DNA from: Hymenobacter montanus
Lineage (GTDB): Bacteria; Bacteroidota; Bacteroidia; Cytophagales; Hymenobacteraceae
Direction of reading: 5' to 3'
DNA length: 64,000 nt
Assembly (NCBI RefSeq): GCF_014699115.1
Contig: NZ_JACXAD010000020.1
Coordinates: 1 to 64,000 of the forward strand
Under the pieces are notes generated by a model. That model worked only from the letters and a program-made list of their open reading frames with translations, was not told the DNA's origin and searched no databases. Shown here piece after piece: positions 50,105-61,530 of the stretch (position 1 is the first letter of the stretch; each line of letters opens with the position of its first letter). A program made the translations under genes and the position numbers.

Positions 50105-50810
50105 TCGTTGGGTAGTCAGGTAAAAGTAGCCATTTGATGATTGAAGCTCAGTTCAGAGCGCGGTATGCCTACCTGCTCATAAATCAGGTAAGAAGGCCAC
50201 AAGGTGCTGTACCTACTCAAGGAAAGCAAATCAGCCCCTGGGAGAGGCACCTTGGCCATGTGATTAAGTAAGCAATCCCTTCATTTATTTGATTGCTTCA
50301 AAGTGCTGGTCCTGGGCATCGATGGCCGCATTCAGTGCGGCAGACGTTACTGAACCCGATAAAATAGTGCGTTGATCATAAGGGCTTTGTAGACAGTAGA
50401 ACGCCTTGCCCGCTTGTAAAAAAAGGCTGCGATTAGTTTATGATAAAATATTGCGTTTAATTTGTGCAGATATCTGCCATGCCTTCATCGGTTGCCTAAA
50501 TAGTTCTACTCGAATGGTATTCGAACCGACACCGGGAGCTTGCCGCAGCCCCTGGCTGCCCGTAAACCCTGGGCTTGCCACTGAAGGCGAAATGATAGCT
50601 ACGCAACTGATTGGCGAGGCTGATGGCCAAGTTCTGGCTCAGTCCTATGGCTAGTCAGCTCCTTAAATTAAGCAAGCATCCGCGCTTTTCCCACTTCCTT
50701 TTACAGTAGTTGCTTGCTGCGCTCGTTCGCAGCTATCCCCACGCCGCAAGCTGAAGCCGGCCCGCGCTGCTGGTACCAGGCCATTGCGCTATAAACCTGC
50801 CATTTTCAAT
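50105..50810. other. 715-bp region without a gene
   Basis: AT content rises here. A perfect 8-bp inverted repeat aagcaatc/gattgctt lies at 50270-50298. A short open frame at 50406-50654 is not protein-like. Nothing else is seen. Confidence 0.5.
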
Positions 50811-50818
50811 TAGCCTTG
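50811..50818 (+). promoter_or_regulatory. Promoter -7-like element TAGCCTTG
   Basis: Differs from TAnnTTTG by one base and ends one base before the ATG at 50820, so the transcript would be leaderless or nearly so. Confidence 0.3.
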
Positions 50819-50819
50819 T

Positions 50820-53800
50820 ATGAACGCACACTTACGGCTTTTATACCTAGCCACCGTCTTGCTTCTTTTTAGCCGGCCCGCCAACGTGTGGGCGCAGACG
50901 GTGTACGAAGCAGAGGCTGCCCAGCTAGCGGGCGGAGCCAGCGTCAGCAGCTCGGGGGGGATCACTTATGCCGAGTACCTCACGCAGCGCGGTACTGCCT
51001 TAACCCCCGGATCGTCCGTCACCTTTACTTCAGTGGTCGTAGCGAAGCTAAGACGTACGCGGTGGATTTCCGGTATGCGGCGGCCCGGGCCTCGGCTTCG
51101 AGCCTGAGCATCTACGTTAACGGTACGGATGTGACTCAGGGGCTGTTCCCTTCCACTGGTTCCTGGTCCCTTTGGGGCACTCACACCGAGGCGTTGAACC
51201 TGCGGGCGGGTACCAACACCATCATGATCCGCTATGATGCCGACGACAATGGGTGGATTAACCTCGATTACGTTCGGGTACGGCCGGAGACGGTTAGCGC
51301 GGGGTACAAACTGGGGGCGCCGCCGACCGCCGGGTGGTTTCCCAAAGAGATTTCGGTGGACAAATTCACCGGTACGGCGCAGCTATACTTGCCCCTGCAT
51401 ACCGTGCAGGCCAACGGCGTGGCGCTGCCCATTGGCTTGTCGTACGCCGCCACCGGGGTACAAGTAGACGACCGGGGAGGGGAAGTCGGCGTTAATTGGG
51501 CGCTGGCCGGGGGGGTGAGCATCAGCCGGGAAGTACGGGGGCTGCCCGACGACCTCACGAAGTTAGCCCCCGGCGAAAATCGATACGGGTGGCTCACTTA
51601 CCCCGCTGGTACGACGCCCCAGGATAAAATCAGTGCCGTACCGAATGCGCCCGCGACTTTTTCGGCAACGACCTGCACGGGGGATGAGTTGACGGCTTGG
51701 GAGCAACTCACTCAAATCGGCAGCTTGGAGCCGGGGCTTGCTACCCGCACCCTGTACGATACGGAGCCAGATGTTTTTTATTACTCGCTACCGGGGCATT
51801 CGGGCAAGTTCGTGTTCGACGCCCAGGGCAACGCGCGCACTATCCCTTACGACCACCTGACCATCACGTATCTGCCCTTCAATGCCAGCACCGGGATAAC
51901 CAGCTTTACCATTCGCACGGCCGATGGCACGCGCTATACGTTTGATGAGCAAGAGACCATTACCAAAAAGGTGGTAGGTGTGAACGCCACCCCGACGTGC
52001 TTCCTGCGGGAGTACTGGCTGTATAAGCTGCCGGCGGACCAGAAAGTTACCTATACCTCTGCCTGGCAGGCCACGAACATCACCACCGTGGCTGGCGACC
52101 AGATCCAGCTCACCTACCAGACCATCTCTCCCCCGGCGCAGCCGGGTACATCGGCGCGCCTAATCGCACGGGGGGACCGCGCTAATTCGGCCGTGACAGA
52201 GTACCGCACCGAAACTTCCGCCACGAAAAAATACCTCATCCGGGTTAGCTCTCCGACGACCCAGGTGCAACTCGACCTGGCACAGGCCACCGAAGACGAT
52301 TATTATGTCCGGTCGGTGGATGTGTTGGCCACGGCCGCGCCCAATGCGCCGCTTATCCGCAAGTATCTGCTCGACTACCAGAACGCAGAGGCCAATTCGT
52401 CGATGCATCATAGCGGGTACGACAGCCAGGGAAATCCCATTGAGTTCAGCCAGACCCGCCGCTTTCTGCGGCGCGTTCGGGTAACCAACGGGTGCTCAAC
52501 CGAGCCCCTGTATGAGTTTGGGTACCACCAACTGGAAGAGGTGCCCGCCTACCAGGGCTTTGCGGGGGCGCTCAAGTCAGTTGTGGCCTTGCCCGAGGTC
52601 GGCGTAAACGACCGGGACTATTGGGGGTTCTACACCCCGAACGGCAGCCCGACCCTGATTCCAAAATTATACGTGTACCCCCAGCTAGCGGGCCGGACTC
52701 CCGCTGTTCCGGGAGGGCCGTACCGGCTGTACGAAATAGCCGAGCCCACCGGCGCCAGTGGCGGCTTTACCCTGCCCGGGGCCGACCGCCGACCGGCGGC
52801 CTGCTCTGACTTTCAGGCGGCGCTGGCCGGTACCCTGACTTCGGTGACGCTGCCCGGCGGCGGCAAAGCCCTGCTGGAATACGAGGCGCACCGCTTTTAC
52901 GACCCGGTGGCCCAGCAGTCTTACCCAGCCGGGGGAACCCGCATCCACGCCATCCGGATTCAGGATGCCATTACTAGGATTGAAGCCCGGCGCGAGTACG
53001 GCTACCAGGAAAACGACGGCCGGGCCAGTGGGGTGCTGCTGCGGGCGCCGCGCTTTGCCTTCGCGCTGCCGACCACCGGGGCATCGCAGCAGCAGTGGAC
53101 GGCTGCGACCGTGCGCTGCGGCACGGATTTGACGGAAGACCCTTTTGAGTTCCGCTCCATTGGCTACCGCCAGGTCAGCGAGCAGATGACCGGCACGGGG
53201 CAGGTAGTAACCGAGTATCAGGTGCCCGGCAGCGCCGATGAGAGCGCCGTGGCCGCCGACCCCGCCAGCGGCCTGAACTTCGCCTGGACGCGCGCCGCCG
53301 TGGGCATCGCCCGGCGCTCCTGTCCCTCCGTGGCGCCCCTACAGGCCGGCCCCGACCAGTATCCGTTTGCGCCCGCGACGAATTACGACTTTCGGCGGGG
53401 ATTACCCCAGCAGGTTACTTACCTGAGCGAGCCCGGTACTGGCACTCCCGCGGCAGTGGTCCGCCGGGAAATCTACGCTTACGAGTACCGCAACCTGGCT
53501 CCGACCCGCTCGTCGCCGGTGGTCGGGCTGGCTTATGAGCAGCTCAGCAGCGGAACCAGCAGTGCGTACGCCTACGCCAAGTACCCCATTCTGACCGAGT
53601 TTCTCTACGCCATCCGCCACCAAACGGAAATCGTTAGCTCCGCCGGGGCCGCCGACAACCAGGCCGACACCTGGTACAACTATAACGCCCAGGGCTGGCT
53701 CTCGGCCCAGGGCAAAACCAACAGCGACGGCAAAGCCTACCGGACCCGCTACAAATACCTGACCGACTATCCGCTCACGGCGACCCCGGCGCCGAGCCCC

Positions 53801-55480
53801 GGCGGCTTACGGTACCAGGCCATGAAAGAGCGGCTCACCCGGGCCGGCGAGCAAGCCGGGGCGACCGCCGTGGAAACGATTTCCGAAGTGGTGGTCCGCC
53901 CCAACGACGTGCGGTTCGCCGGGGCCACCCTCAATACGTATGCCGTGGCTTCGCAAGTGGCCGGCCGGGCAATCCCCACCCGGCCTTACCAAGTGCTGCG
54001 CTGGCAGCCGGCCGACCCCTTGCCCTCGGCCTCCAGTTACGATTCCACCCGGGTCGAGCTGACCGCCGGGGGCGCGGAGCTGCACGTTAGCCCGAACTTC
54101 CGGGTGGCCTCCACGCTGCTGGAAACCACCCCGCGGCTCGCGCCGCTCTCCACCCGAACCGAAGCGGGCCGGCAGCTTTCTTCGGTGCATCTGGGCTACG
54201 ACGACAGCACGCCGGTGCTGCAGATTACCGGCGCGCTGGCCTCGGAAGTGCTGTTCTCGGACTTCGAGTCGGCAAAAAGCTTCGCGTTCAGCACTGCCGC
54301 CGGCGCGGTTACGGGGCCCGCGGCGGCGCGCACGGGCCAGGCCGGCGTCGCGCTGGCCGCCAATGCTTCCCTAAGTGCCCCCCTGCCAACGTCCGCGGCC
54401 CCGAGCTATCGGCTGAGCTTCTGGGCGCGCCCGGCGGCCGGGAGTGCCGCGACCATTACGGCTACCATCGCGGGCGGCAGCGGGGGCACCCCGCCCGCCC
54501 CCCAACTGGTCAACGTTGGCTCCGCCACCGGGGCCTGGCAGCTCTACGAAAAAGTGTTCGACCTGAGTGGCATTCCCGCGGCCGCCCGGAGCAGCTATGG
54601 CCTGCGGCTGGTAGCCAGCTCCGCGGTGCAGGTCGACGACGTGCTGTTTCTGCCGGCCACGGCCGCGGCGGCCAGCACCACCTACGATCTGACGAAAGGG
54701 AAGACCTCGGAAACCAATGGGCGGGGCCGCACCCTGTTCTACGAGTACAACGCGTTGGGCGCCCTGGCGCGGGTGCGCGACCATAATGGGGACATCGTGA
54801 AGCAGATGGAGAAAATAGTGGCCGGACGCCCCCCCGAAATAAGCCCTGCGTTCGTTACCGAGGGGAATGCGTACGATGGGGTGGCCCTGACGCTTCGAGC
54901 CAATACGGACTGCGGTAACAACCTATCCTACAGCTGGGACTTTGGCGATGGTTCCCCGACCGCGCAGGGGGTGGCTCCCAGCCATGCTTTCAATACCGGG
55001 GGGCGCGTCCAAACGTTCGCGGTAAGGTTATCGGCTAACGTGCCCGGACAAACCAAGATTTATACTTCAGTTCAATACATTGAAATCCGCCCGGCGCCCG
55101 TTTCGGTTACTTCGTGCCTGAACGGGGTGGTATCAATCGATAACTGCGGCATCGAGCCCGATGTACTGGAAAATTCGTGCAGCCCGGGTAACACTCCGCA
55201 GACAGGGAACAATACCTACGCGGTTACGGCTGCCGGAGGAAGCAACCTGGTGTACACCTGGTATTACCGGGAGGCCAACGGGGGCCCGTGGCTGCCCACC
55301 GGCCAAACGAGCCCATCTATTACCGTGCCCATCAGCGCCAACCCGGTAGCCGTGGACCGGCGGAGCTACCAATGCATCGTCACGAATAGCAATGGCGTGC
55401 AGCTGGGCGTTTCCCAGGTTTTTTCGGTCCAACGGTACAGCAGCCAAGGCAACGCTGCACACCCTTGCCCCACCCCCTAG
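50820..55480 (+). CDS. Large secreted CBM6-like/YD-repeat/PKD protein, frameshifted
   Basis: Two frames together give a protein of about 1,550 residues. The first (from 50820) has a signal peptide (LLYLATVLLLFSRPANVWAQ) and the start of a CBM6/35-like sandwich (YEAEAAQLAGGASVSSSGG); it shifts near 51036-51047 into the second frame, which completes the domain (VDFRYAAARASASSLSIYVNG; NLDYVRV). After that comes a long Rhs/SpvB-like beta-rich region, then at about 1330-1420 a PKD-like domain (LSYSWDFGDGSPTAQG) and an Ig-like end. One missing base explains the shift; the rest is fully open. It forms a pair with the next gene. Confidence 0.75.
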
Positions 55481-55534
55481 CTACGGGGTAATTCCAGCGT
55501 TATATAAAGACTTACTCATTTTGCCTACCTGGCT

Positions 55535-58312
55535 ATGAAACAACTGCTTCTTCGTGCTCCGTTATTCCGTTGGGCTTGGTTGCTGCTGCTGGCAGTGGGC
55601 TTGTTTCACGCGAATTCGGCCTGTGGGCAAACAGGGCCGATTGATCCCCCGACCCGCTTAATTCTCAGTGGCCCCAACCAGGCTTGCGTGGGAACAGCCG
55701 TTACCTTTAGCGTGTCCGAAATCGACGGCATCTGTGATAGCTGGGACTGGAATGCGGGCGATGGCACGGTTACCAGTCCGGGTGATGGCCGGGAGGTCAC
55801 CATTACCTGGAACTCACCCGGCATTCGTCGGGTTTCGGTCAGTGCCACTTGTCAGAATGAGACCTCCGGCCGGACATCTTATCCAACTGCCTACATCGAC
55901 GTCAACGTCGTTGCTCCCCCACCGAATCAGTTCATTACGGTGCTCAACAACCAGGCCGCCAACATCACGGCTTCCAGCGCGACCGTATGTCCTAACCGCA
56001 GTTTTGTACTGATGCCTCCGCCCGGCGCCACCAATTGCGTGTGGAGCAGCAATCCCGCTACTACGACCAACCCTACTATTGGGGGCGGAGTCCTGGTGAG
56101 CTCGGCTGGGGCGGCGCCCTACAGCAGCGTCACTTATACCTTACGCTACCACCTAGCCGGTACCTGCCCGGTCGGGCCGCTCACCTTTACGGTGAACGTG
56201 GCCCCGCTGGGCTCGGCCGTGGTGACGGACACGGCGCGCTTCGGGCCGGGTAGTCTGGCACTAACGGTTGCCAATTATCAGCCGGCCTATACCTATACCT
56301 GGTACGAAGCGGCCACGGGCCCGGCCGTGGCCTACAGGGGCGGGCCGACGTTTACCACCCCGGTCCTGAGCCAGAGCCGCCGCTACTACCTGGCCGTGAC
56401 TTCCTGCGAAGAAGGCCCGCGGCAAGAAGTACAAGTCCTGTTGCGCCAGGTGCGGATTCTGGTCGACGGGCAGGAGCCGACCCAGCCCGTGACGGGCACG
56501 CGCGTGGTGCTGCAGGCCGAACTGGCGGGCGGGACGTCTCCCGGGCCGTATAGCTGGTGGCGCGATGGGGAGCAGGTGAGCGGGGCCAGTGGCCCGCAGC
56601 TGGCGGTCACGGAAGCAGGTACCTACACCGTGCGGCTGGCCGACCGTTCCGGGTCCGAGTACGAATCCTTGCCCGTGCAGGTGCTGCCGCTGACCCAACT
56701 GAAGGAGTGGACGGTGCTTAGGCCCCACGTGAGCGACCCGCAGCAGGTGCCGCAGCTCGGGGCCAGCGAGCGGGGCTATACCGTTACCTACGCCGGTGGC
56801 CTGGGCCAACCCATCCAGCAGCTGGGCGTGCAGGCCGGCCCGCAGCAGGAAGACGTAGTGCAGCACCTGGGCTACGAAGGGACGGGCACCACCTCCCAAA
56901 CTTTCCTGCCCTTTCCCGTTGACGTCGCCGCCAAGCCCAGCGGGGCGTACGAGGCCGACGCGCTGCGCAAGCTCGACGCGTACTACGCCGGCAAGGGGGG
57001 CGCGCCGTTCAGCACCAGCGTGAGCGAAGCCTCGCCCCTGGGCCGCCCGTTGGAGCAAACCCAACCCGGCCAGGCCTGGGCCGGCCATGCCGCGCGGCGT
57101 AGCTACGCCACGAACGCGGCCGGGGAAGTGCGCCGCTGGCGGGGCGTCGATGGCCGGGAGTGGTACGCGGCCGGGCAGCTGAGCAAGGAAACCCGACTCG
57201 ACCCCGATAACCGGCGCACGGATGTCTTCACCGACCAGCTCGGGCGGGTGGTGCTGCAGCGCCAGCTGGCCGACGACCAGCAGCTGGACACCTACACTGT
57301 GTACGCCGACGCGGGCTACGTGGAGTGGGTGATTCCGCCGGCCGCCGTGGCGGCGCTGCGCAGCTCGGGGCAGTGGAACATCCAGGACGCGGGCTTCCAG
57401 GACCGGTGGCTCTACCACTACACGTATGACGAGCGGGGCCGGGTGGTGGAGCGCAAGTTACCCGGCGCGGCCCCGGTTTACCTGGTCTACGACGCCTTCG
57501 ACCGACCCATCCTGGTGCAGGACGGCGCCCATCGGGCCGCCCAGCAGTGGCTCTTTACCAAGTTCGACGCCCAGAACCGGCCGGTGGTCGAGGGCATCTG
57601 GCAAGATGGCCGCGGGCGCGCGGAGGTGCAGGCGGCGGCCCAGTCGCAGGCGCTGGAGTACGAAACCCGCAGCGGGGGCAGCTACACCACCGGCAATACC
57701 TTCCCGGCCCTGCAGGACGGGGTAGCCGGAGCCACGCTGCTCTCGCTCACGTTTTACGACGACTACGACCTGAATGGCGACGGCACGCCGGATTATGCCT
57801 TCCGGGCGGAATCGCGGCTGAGCGGCGGCGAGCAGCCGGTGACCACGAGCCAGACCCGGGGCCTGGTGACGGTGACGCGGCGCCGGGTGGTGGAGCCGGG
57901 TGGGGCGTACGGGGGATGGCTGAGCACGGCGCTGCTCTACGACGCGTATGGCAACGTGGTGCAAAAGCAGAGTAATAACCTGCTGCAAGCCAGTAGCGAG
58001 CTGGGGGACCAGACCACGCTGGTGTACCAGGGAGAAGGCTTCGTGCCCCGGGTGCTGCGCTCGGTCAAGCAGCAGCGTTACGGGGCGGCCTGGCCGGTGG
58101 TGGTGCGCAACCGCTTCAGCTACGACGCGGCGGGGCGCCTACTCGACACTTGGCAGCAGCACGAGCTGCAGGGCCGGCTCGAGCCAGAAACCCTGCTCAG
58201 CCGCCAGCACTACACGGGCCTGGGCGAGTTGACGCAGAAGCAGCTCCACAGCCGGGACTGGGGGCGCACGTTTCTGCAAACCGAGGACTTTGCCTACAAG
58301 CTGCTAAAATAA
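55535..58312 (+). CDS. DUF6443-like Rhs-family protein, C-terminally truncated
   Basis: A 925-residue secreted protein. Signal peptide (RWAWLLLLAVGLFHANSACGQ), two PKD/Ig-like domains (DSWDWNAGDGTVTSPG near 70), then a DUF6443-type and YD-repeat region from about 390 (RRSYATNAAGEVRRW; YHYTYDERGRVVERKLPG; LVYDAFDRPILVQDG). It stops at FAYKLLK, just before the position where Bacteroidota relatives continue into the Rhs core, so the core, the variable C-terminal toxin and any immunity gene are missing. The stop is 24 bp from the convergent GH31 gene. The family is a match by eye. Confidence 0.75.
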   Translation: MKQLLLRAPLFRWAWLLLLAVGLFHANSACGQTGPIDPPTRLILSGPNQACVGTAVTFSVSEIDGICDSWDWNAGDGTVTSPGDGREVTITWNSPGIRRVSVSATCQNETSGRTSYPTAYIDVNVVAPPPNQFITVLNNQAANITASSATVCPNRSFVLMPPPGATNCVWSSNPATTTNPTIGGGVLVSSAGAAPYSSVTYTLRYHLAGTCPVGPLTFTVNVAPLGSAVVTDTARFGPGSLALTVANYQPAYTYTWYEAATGPAVAYRGGPTFTTPVLSQSRRYYLAVTSCEEGPRQEVQVLLRQVRILVDGQEPTQPVTGTRVVLQAELAGGTSPGPYSWWRDGEQVSGASGPQLAVTEAGTYTVRLADRSGSEYESLPVQVLPLTQLKEWTVLRPHVSDPQQVPQLGASERGYTVTYAGGLGQPIQQLGVQAGPQQEDVVQHLGYEGTGTTSQTFLPFPVDVAAKPSGAYEADALRKLDAYYAGKGGAPFSTSVSEASPLGRPLEQTQPGQAWAGHAARRSYATNAAGEVRRWRGVDGREWYAAGQLSKETRLDPDNRRTDVFTDQLGRVVLQRQLADDQQLDTYTVYADAGYVEWVIPPAAVAALRSSGQWNIQDAGFQDRWLYHYTYDERGRVVERKLPGAAPVYLVYDAFDRPILVQDGAHRAAQQWLFTKFDAQNRPVVEGIWQDGRGRAEVQAAAQSQALEYETRSGGSYTTGNTFPALQDGVAGATLLSLTFYDDYDLNGDGTPDYAFRAESRLSGGEQPVTTSQTRGLVTVTRRRVVEPGGAYGGWLSTALLYDAYGNVVQKQSNNLLQASSELGDQTTLVYQGEGFVPRVLRSVKQQRYGAAWPVVVRNRFSYDAAGRLLDTWQQHELQGRLEPETLLSRQHYTGLGELTQKQLHSRDWGRTFLQTEDFAYKLLK

Positions 58313-58336
58313 CTAACTACGAGAAGCCCTATCCAG

Positions 58337-61285
58337 CTACTCTGTTACAATCAAGCGTTGGTGCTGTTCGCCGGCCTCGGCTACGTACACGCCGCGGGGT
58401 AGGGGGTGGCGCTGTTCGTCGAGCCCGTCCCAGGCCAGCGTATGGGCTCCGGGGCGGTTTGCCAGGGGAAACGTGCGAACCACGGCGCCTTGCGCGTTGC
58501 GGATCAGTAGCCGCTCCGGTGCCCCGACGCCGTGCCGGGTGTAGTGCAGCCGGGTGCCCCCGGCTCCGAACGCGCGGCTGTCGGGGGCCTCAAAAGTTAG
58601 CGTCTCGGGGTCGGCAGTGGTCGCGGGAGCGGTGAGCAGGCGCAGGCCGCGCAGGGAAAGCGTTGCGCCTGGCGCGGGCAGGACAAACTGAACCCGCAGC
58701 TCGCGGCGGGCCAAGTCGTAAGTTACGGCATGGGGAGCCAGGGGCTGCCCGTCGAGCATAACGGCGGCGGGGGCGGCGGCTACGCGCTGCACCAAGAGCT
58801 GGATGGTGCGCTGGGCCGGCTGGCCGGGGTAGCGCCCGCCATCGGAAGTAAATACAATATCGGTTTGCGCAGCGGTGTGGCGGCCCCTTAAGGTCAGCAG
58901 CGCGAACTGGTGCTGGGCCAGCGCCCGCGCCGAATGGCCATCGTCGTCGTAGAGCGTGAAGGCTGATTCCGGGTTTTCCGGGTCGGGGTAGTAGCGCAGC
59001 AGCAGCGTGTCGGGGCGGTAGAGCGCCGTGCTGGGCCGGTAGGCCGTCATGGGCAGGAAGGCCCCGGCGCGCACCAGCAGCGGGGCGTGGGCCAGCGGGG
59101 CTACCACGCCTACCGTGCGCCCGCCCCGGTAGGTTTGGTTGGAGTGAAAATCAACCCAGTTGCCGCGGGGCAGCGCCACATTGCGCCGTCGCTGGCTGGG
59201 GTTGAGCACGGGGGCAACCAACAGGCTGGGGCCGAGCAGGTACTGGTCGTCGGGAGTTGCCGTGGAGGCGTTAGAAGCTAAAATCCGGTTGCCGGACAGC
59301 TCACCGGCTCCCTGGCTCGGTGCCTCACGGTCGGGTTCGTGTCCGTAGCGCTCTTCGTAGTCCAGGGCCCGTACCAGCGGGGCACCGGTCGTGCTGTTCT
59401 GCCAGGCCAGGGTGTACAAGTACGGCAGCAGTTGGTACCGCAGCTGCACGGCTTCGCGCACGCTGCTCTTGTACGGGTCGGGGTAGTAGTAGGGCTCCGG
59501 CGGTACGCCCTCGCCGTGGGGCCGGAGGATAGGGCAGAGGCTGGCCATTTGCAGCCAGCGGGTGTACAGCTCGCTGTCGATGCCACCCACGCAGAAGCCG
59601 CCGGCATCGGAGTGCATGTAGCCGACGCCGCCCTGGCCCATGCCGAGCATCACCGGAATCTGCGCCTGGTAGCCGCTCCAGGAGCGCTGGATGTCGCCGG
59701 ACCACGGAAACACCGAGTTGCGCTGCATGCCCGCCCAGCCCGAGCGGGCCAGGTTGAACACCCGCTCCTCGGGAAACTCCTTGGTGTAGTTCTCCTGCAA
59801 AATGCTGGCCCACGTCTGGCCGTAGGCGTTGTGCACGGCCCGGGTGGGACCCATGGCGTGGTGCATGGCTTCGGGGTGGTTTTCGGGCTCGCCGAGGTCG
59901 CTCCACCAGCCGGCGGCACCCTGGTTGTGCAGGGCGCGGTAGTGGCCCCACAGCCAGGTGCGGGTCTGGGGCTTGAACACGTCGAGGATGCTGGCCGGCC
60001 CGGCCCAGAACGAGGCCACCGTGAACGGCCGGCCCGCCGCCGTAGTGCCCACCAGGCCCTGGCTTCGCACAGTGCTGTCGTTGCGCGAAGTGCGCATCAC
60101 GTAGGGCTCCGAAATCAGGATGGTGTGAACTCCCTGCTTTTTGAGGCTGCTCATCATGCCGGCCGGGTCGGGGAAACTGGGCTGGTACCAGCTGAAGTCG
60201 CCCTGCTTGGTGGTGCCCCCAAACCAGTACAAGTCTAGCACCAACGCATCGAGCGGAAAGTTTTCGCGCCGCATGCGGGCCGCTACCTGCTGCATCTCCC
60301 CCGCGGTCCGGTAGCCGAAGCGGCTTTGAATGAGGCCCAGGGCCCAGCGCGGAGGCAGGGGCTGCCGTCCGGTAAGGGCGGTGTAGCGGTTTAAGATTTC
60401 CGCCTGGTCGCGGCCGGTGATGACGTAGTAACTGAGCGAACTCAGGCCCTCACCGCCGTATTCCAGCACGTTTTTATCGGTCTTGCCCAGGTCGAGGTAG
60501 CCCGCAGTGTGGTGGTCGAAAAACAGCAGGTAGCCCCGGCTGCTGAGCACCGTGGGCAGGGTGATGTTCAGGTTCGGCTCGTTATTTTGGGAGGCGTAAT
60601 GGGCTTGGTTGTACAGCTCCAGGCGGTAGCCGCGCCGGTCTACGGGCAGGGCGCGCGAGCCCGTGCCGTAGAGGTGCTCCCCCGGCGCGAGGCGGAAGCG
60701 CACGGCCGTGCCGCCCGGGGCTGGTAATACGCTGGCAGCGGTAGGTGGCTGGGCGACGCGGCGAAAAGCCCCGGCCGCTTCGGCCACCAGCGTATCAGTG
60801 CCCCGCAGTATACTGATCCTTAAGGGATTTTTTTCGACCACGGCGGCTAGCGAGCCCGGCAGCCGAAACGTAAGGGTATTGCCAGCGGCTTCGACCGGGG
60901 TTCGGGGCTGCTGACCGCGCCCGTCATCCGTCAACCCGTTCAAGGCCAAGCTGGCCACTGCTGGTATGTTGGATTGCGGTAGCACACTCACTGACGAATC
61001 CGGCGCCGGCCGGCGGCCAGTCACGAAATATTCCACCTTTACTACGTTGGTTGCCCAGGGGCGCACCCGGAGCGTGCTGCCATCGGTGGCCCGGATGGTC
61101 AGGATGCCGTTGGCCAACGCATGGGACTGGTATTGCCCCCCCGGCACGGCCCGCGCCGGTGCGGGCCGCTGCCCGAATGGGTCGGGGGCCGCCCCCTCGC
61201 CATCGACGCGCTGGGCGTGAGCGGCGGTGACCAGCAATACCATCCCGGCGGCTGAATAAATGGAAAAGCGAAAAAATAACTTCAT
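58337..61285 (-). CDS. Secreted GH31 alpha-glucosidase with FlgD/T9SS-like tail
   Basis: A 982-residue glycoside hydrolase of family 31 (alpha-glucosidase/alpha-xylosidase group). Signal peptide FFRFSIYSAAGMVLLVTAAHAQ; N-terminal beta-sandwich; (beta/alpha)8 barrel with nucleophile D463 in WWSDLGEPENHP and acid/base D531 in WSGDIQRSW; C-terminal beta domains. The last ~60 residues (LLIRNAQGAVVRTFPLANR; AWDGLDEQRHPLPRGVYVAE) resemble the FlgD-like ends of type IX-secreted proteins. The ATG at 61285 begins the signal peptide. Substrate is not certain. Confidence 0.92.
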   Translation of the reverse strand: MKLFFRFSIYSAAGMVLLVTAAHAQRVDGEGAAPDPFGQRPAPARAVPGGQYQSHALANGILTIRATDGSTLRVRPWATNVVKVEYFVTGRRPAPDSSVSVLPQSNIPAVASLALNGLTDDGRGQQPRTPVEAAGNTLTFRLPGSLAAVVEKNPLRISILRGTDTLVAEAAGAFRRVAQPPTAASVLPAPGGTAVRFRLAPGEHLYGTGSRALPVDRRGYRLELYNQAHYASQNNEPNLNITLPTVLSSRGYLLFFDHHTAGYLDLGKTDKNVLEYGGEGLSSLSYYVITGRDQAEILNRYTALTGRQPLPPRWALGLIQSRFGYRTAGEMQQVAARMRRENFPLDALVLDLYWFGGTTKQGDFSWYQPSFPDPAGMMSSLKKQGVHTILISEPYVMRTSRNDSTVRSQGLVGTTAAGRPFTVASFWAGPASILDVFKPQTRTWLWGHYRALHNQGAAGWWSDLGEPENHPEAMHHAMGPTRAVHNAYGQTWASILQENYTKEFPEERVFNLARSGWAGMQRNSVFPWSGDIQRSWSGYQAQIPVMLGMGQGGVGYMHSDAGGFCVGGIDSELYTRWLQMASLCPILRPHGEGVPPEPYYYPDPYKSSVREAVQLRYQLLPYLYTLAWQNSTTGAPLVRALDYEERYGHEPDREAPSQGAGELSGNRILASNASTATPDDQYLLGPSLLVAPVLNPSQRRRNVALPRGNWVDFHSNQTYRGGRTVGVVAPLAHAPLLVRAGAFLPMTAYRPSTALYRPDTLLLRYYPDPENPESAFTLYDDDGHSARALAQHQFALLTLRGRHTAAQTDIVFTSDGGRYPGQPAQRTIQLLVQRVAAAPAAVMLDGQPLAPHAVTYDLARRELRVQFVLPAPGATLSLRGLRLLTAPATTADPETLTFEAPDSRAFGAGGTRLHYTRHGVGAPERLLIRNAQGAVVRTFPLANRPGAHTLAWDGLDEQRHPLPRGVYVAEAGEQHQRLIVTE

Positions 61286-61518
61286 CAGTAACGAGCCAGG
61301 TGGGAAGCGGCAAGTTACCGACGAAGTTGTTAGGTGACGAAGGCGGAATAAGGCCGAACTGCCCGGGAGCATAGCGAATTCCGGCTGATACCCATTCTCC
61401 TTGGGGAAGATCAGGGACACCCGTGCACCAACCTGAGAACCACTTTAGCCCCCGGATTCGTATTGAAAGGAGTTCAACAGTAACCTTAGAAAGGGACAAT
61501 TTTCCTTTCCGGACCCAG

Positions 61519-61526
61519 TAGCTTTG
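61519..61526 (+). promoter_or_regulatory. Promoter, TAGCTTTG -7 element
   Basis: Exact TAnnTTTG match, ending 4 bases before the ATG at 61531. A T-rich stretch (ttttccttt, 61500-61507) stands in the upstream region in place of a clear -33 TTTG. Confidence 0.5.
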
Positions 61527-61530
61527 TCAA

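Noticed and set aside
50513..50531. tRNA-like word ggtattcgaacc
   Set aside because: It resembles a T-loop, but no T-stem, anticodon arm or acceptor can be built around it.
50406..50654. An 82-codon plus-strand frame
   Set aside because: The translation is not protein-like and there is no promoter or ribosome site.
59339..60238. A 299-codon plus-strand frame opposite the GH31 gene
   Set aside because: Antisense to the catalytic barrel of a clear GH31 enzyme.
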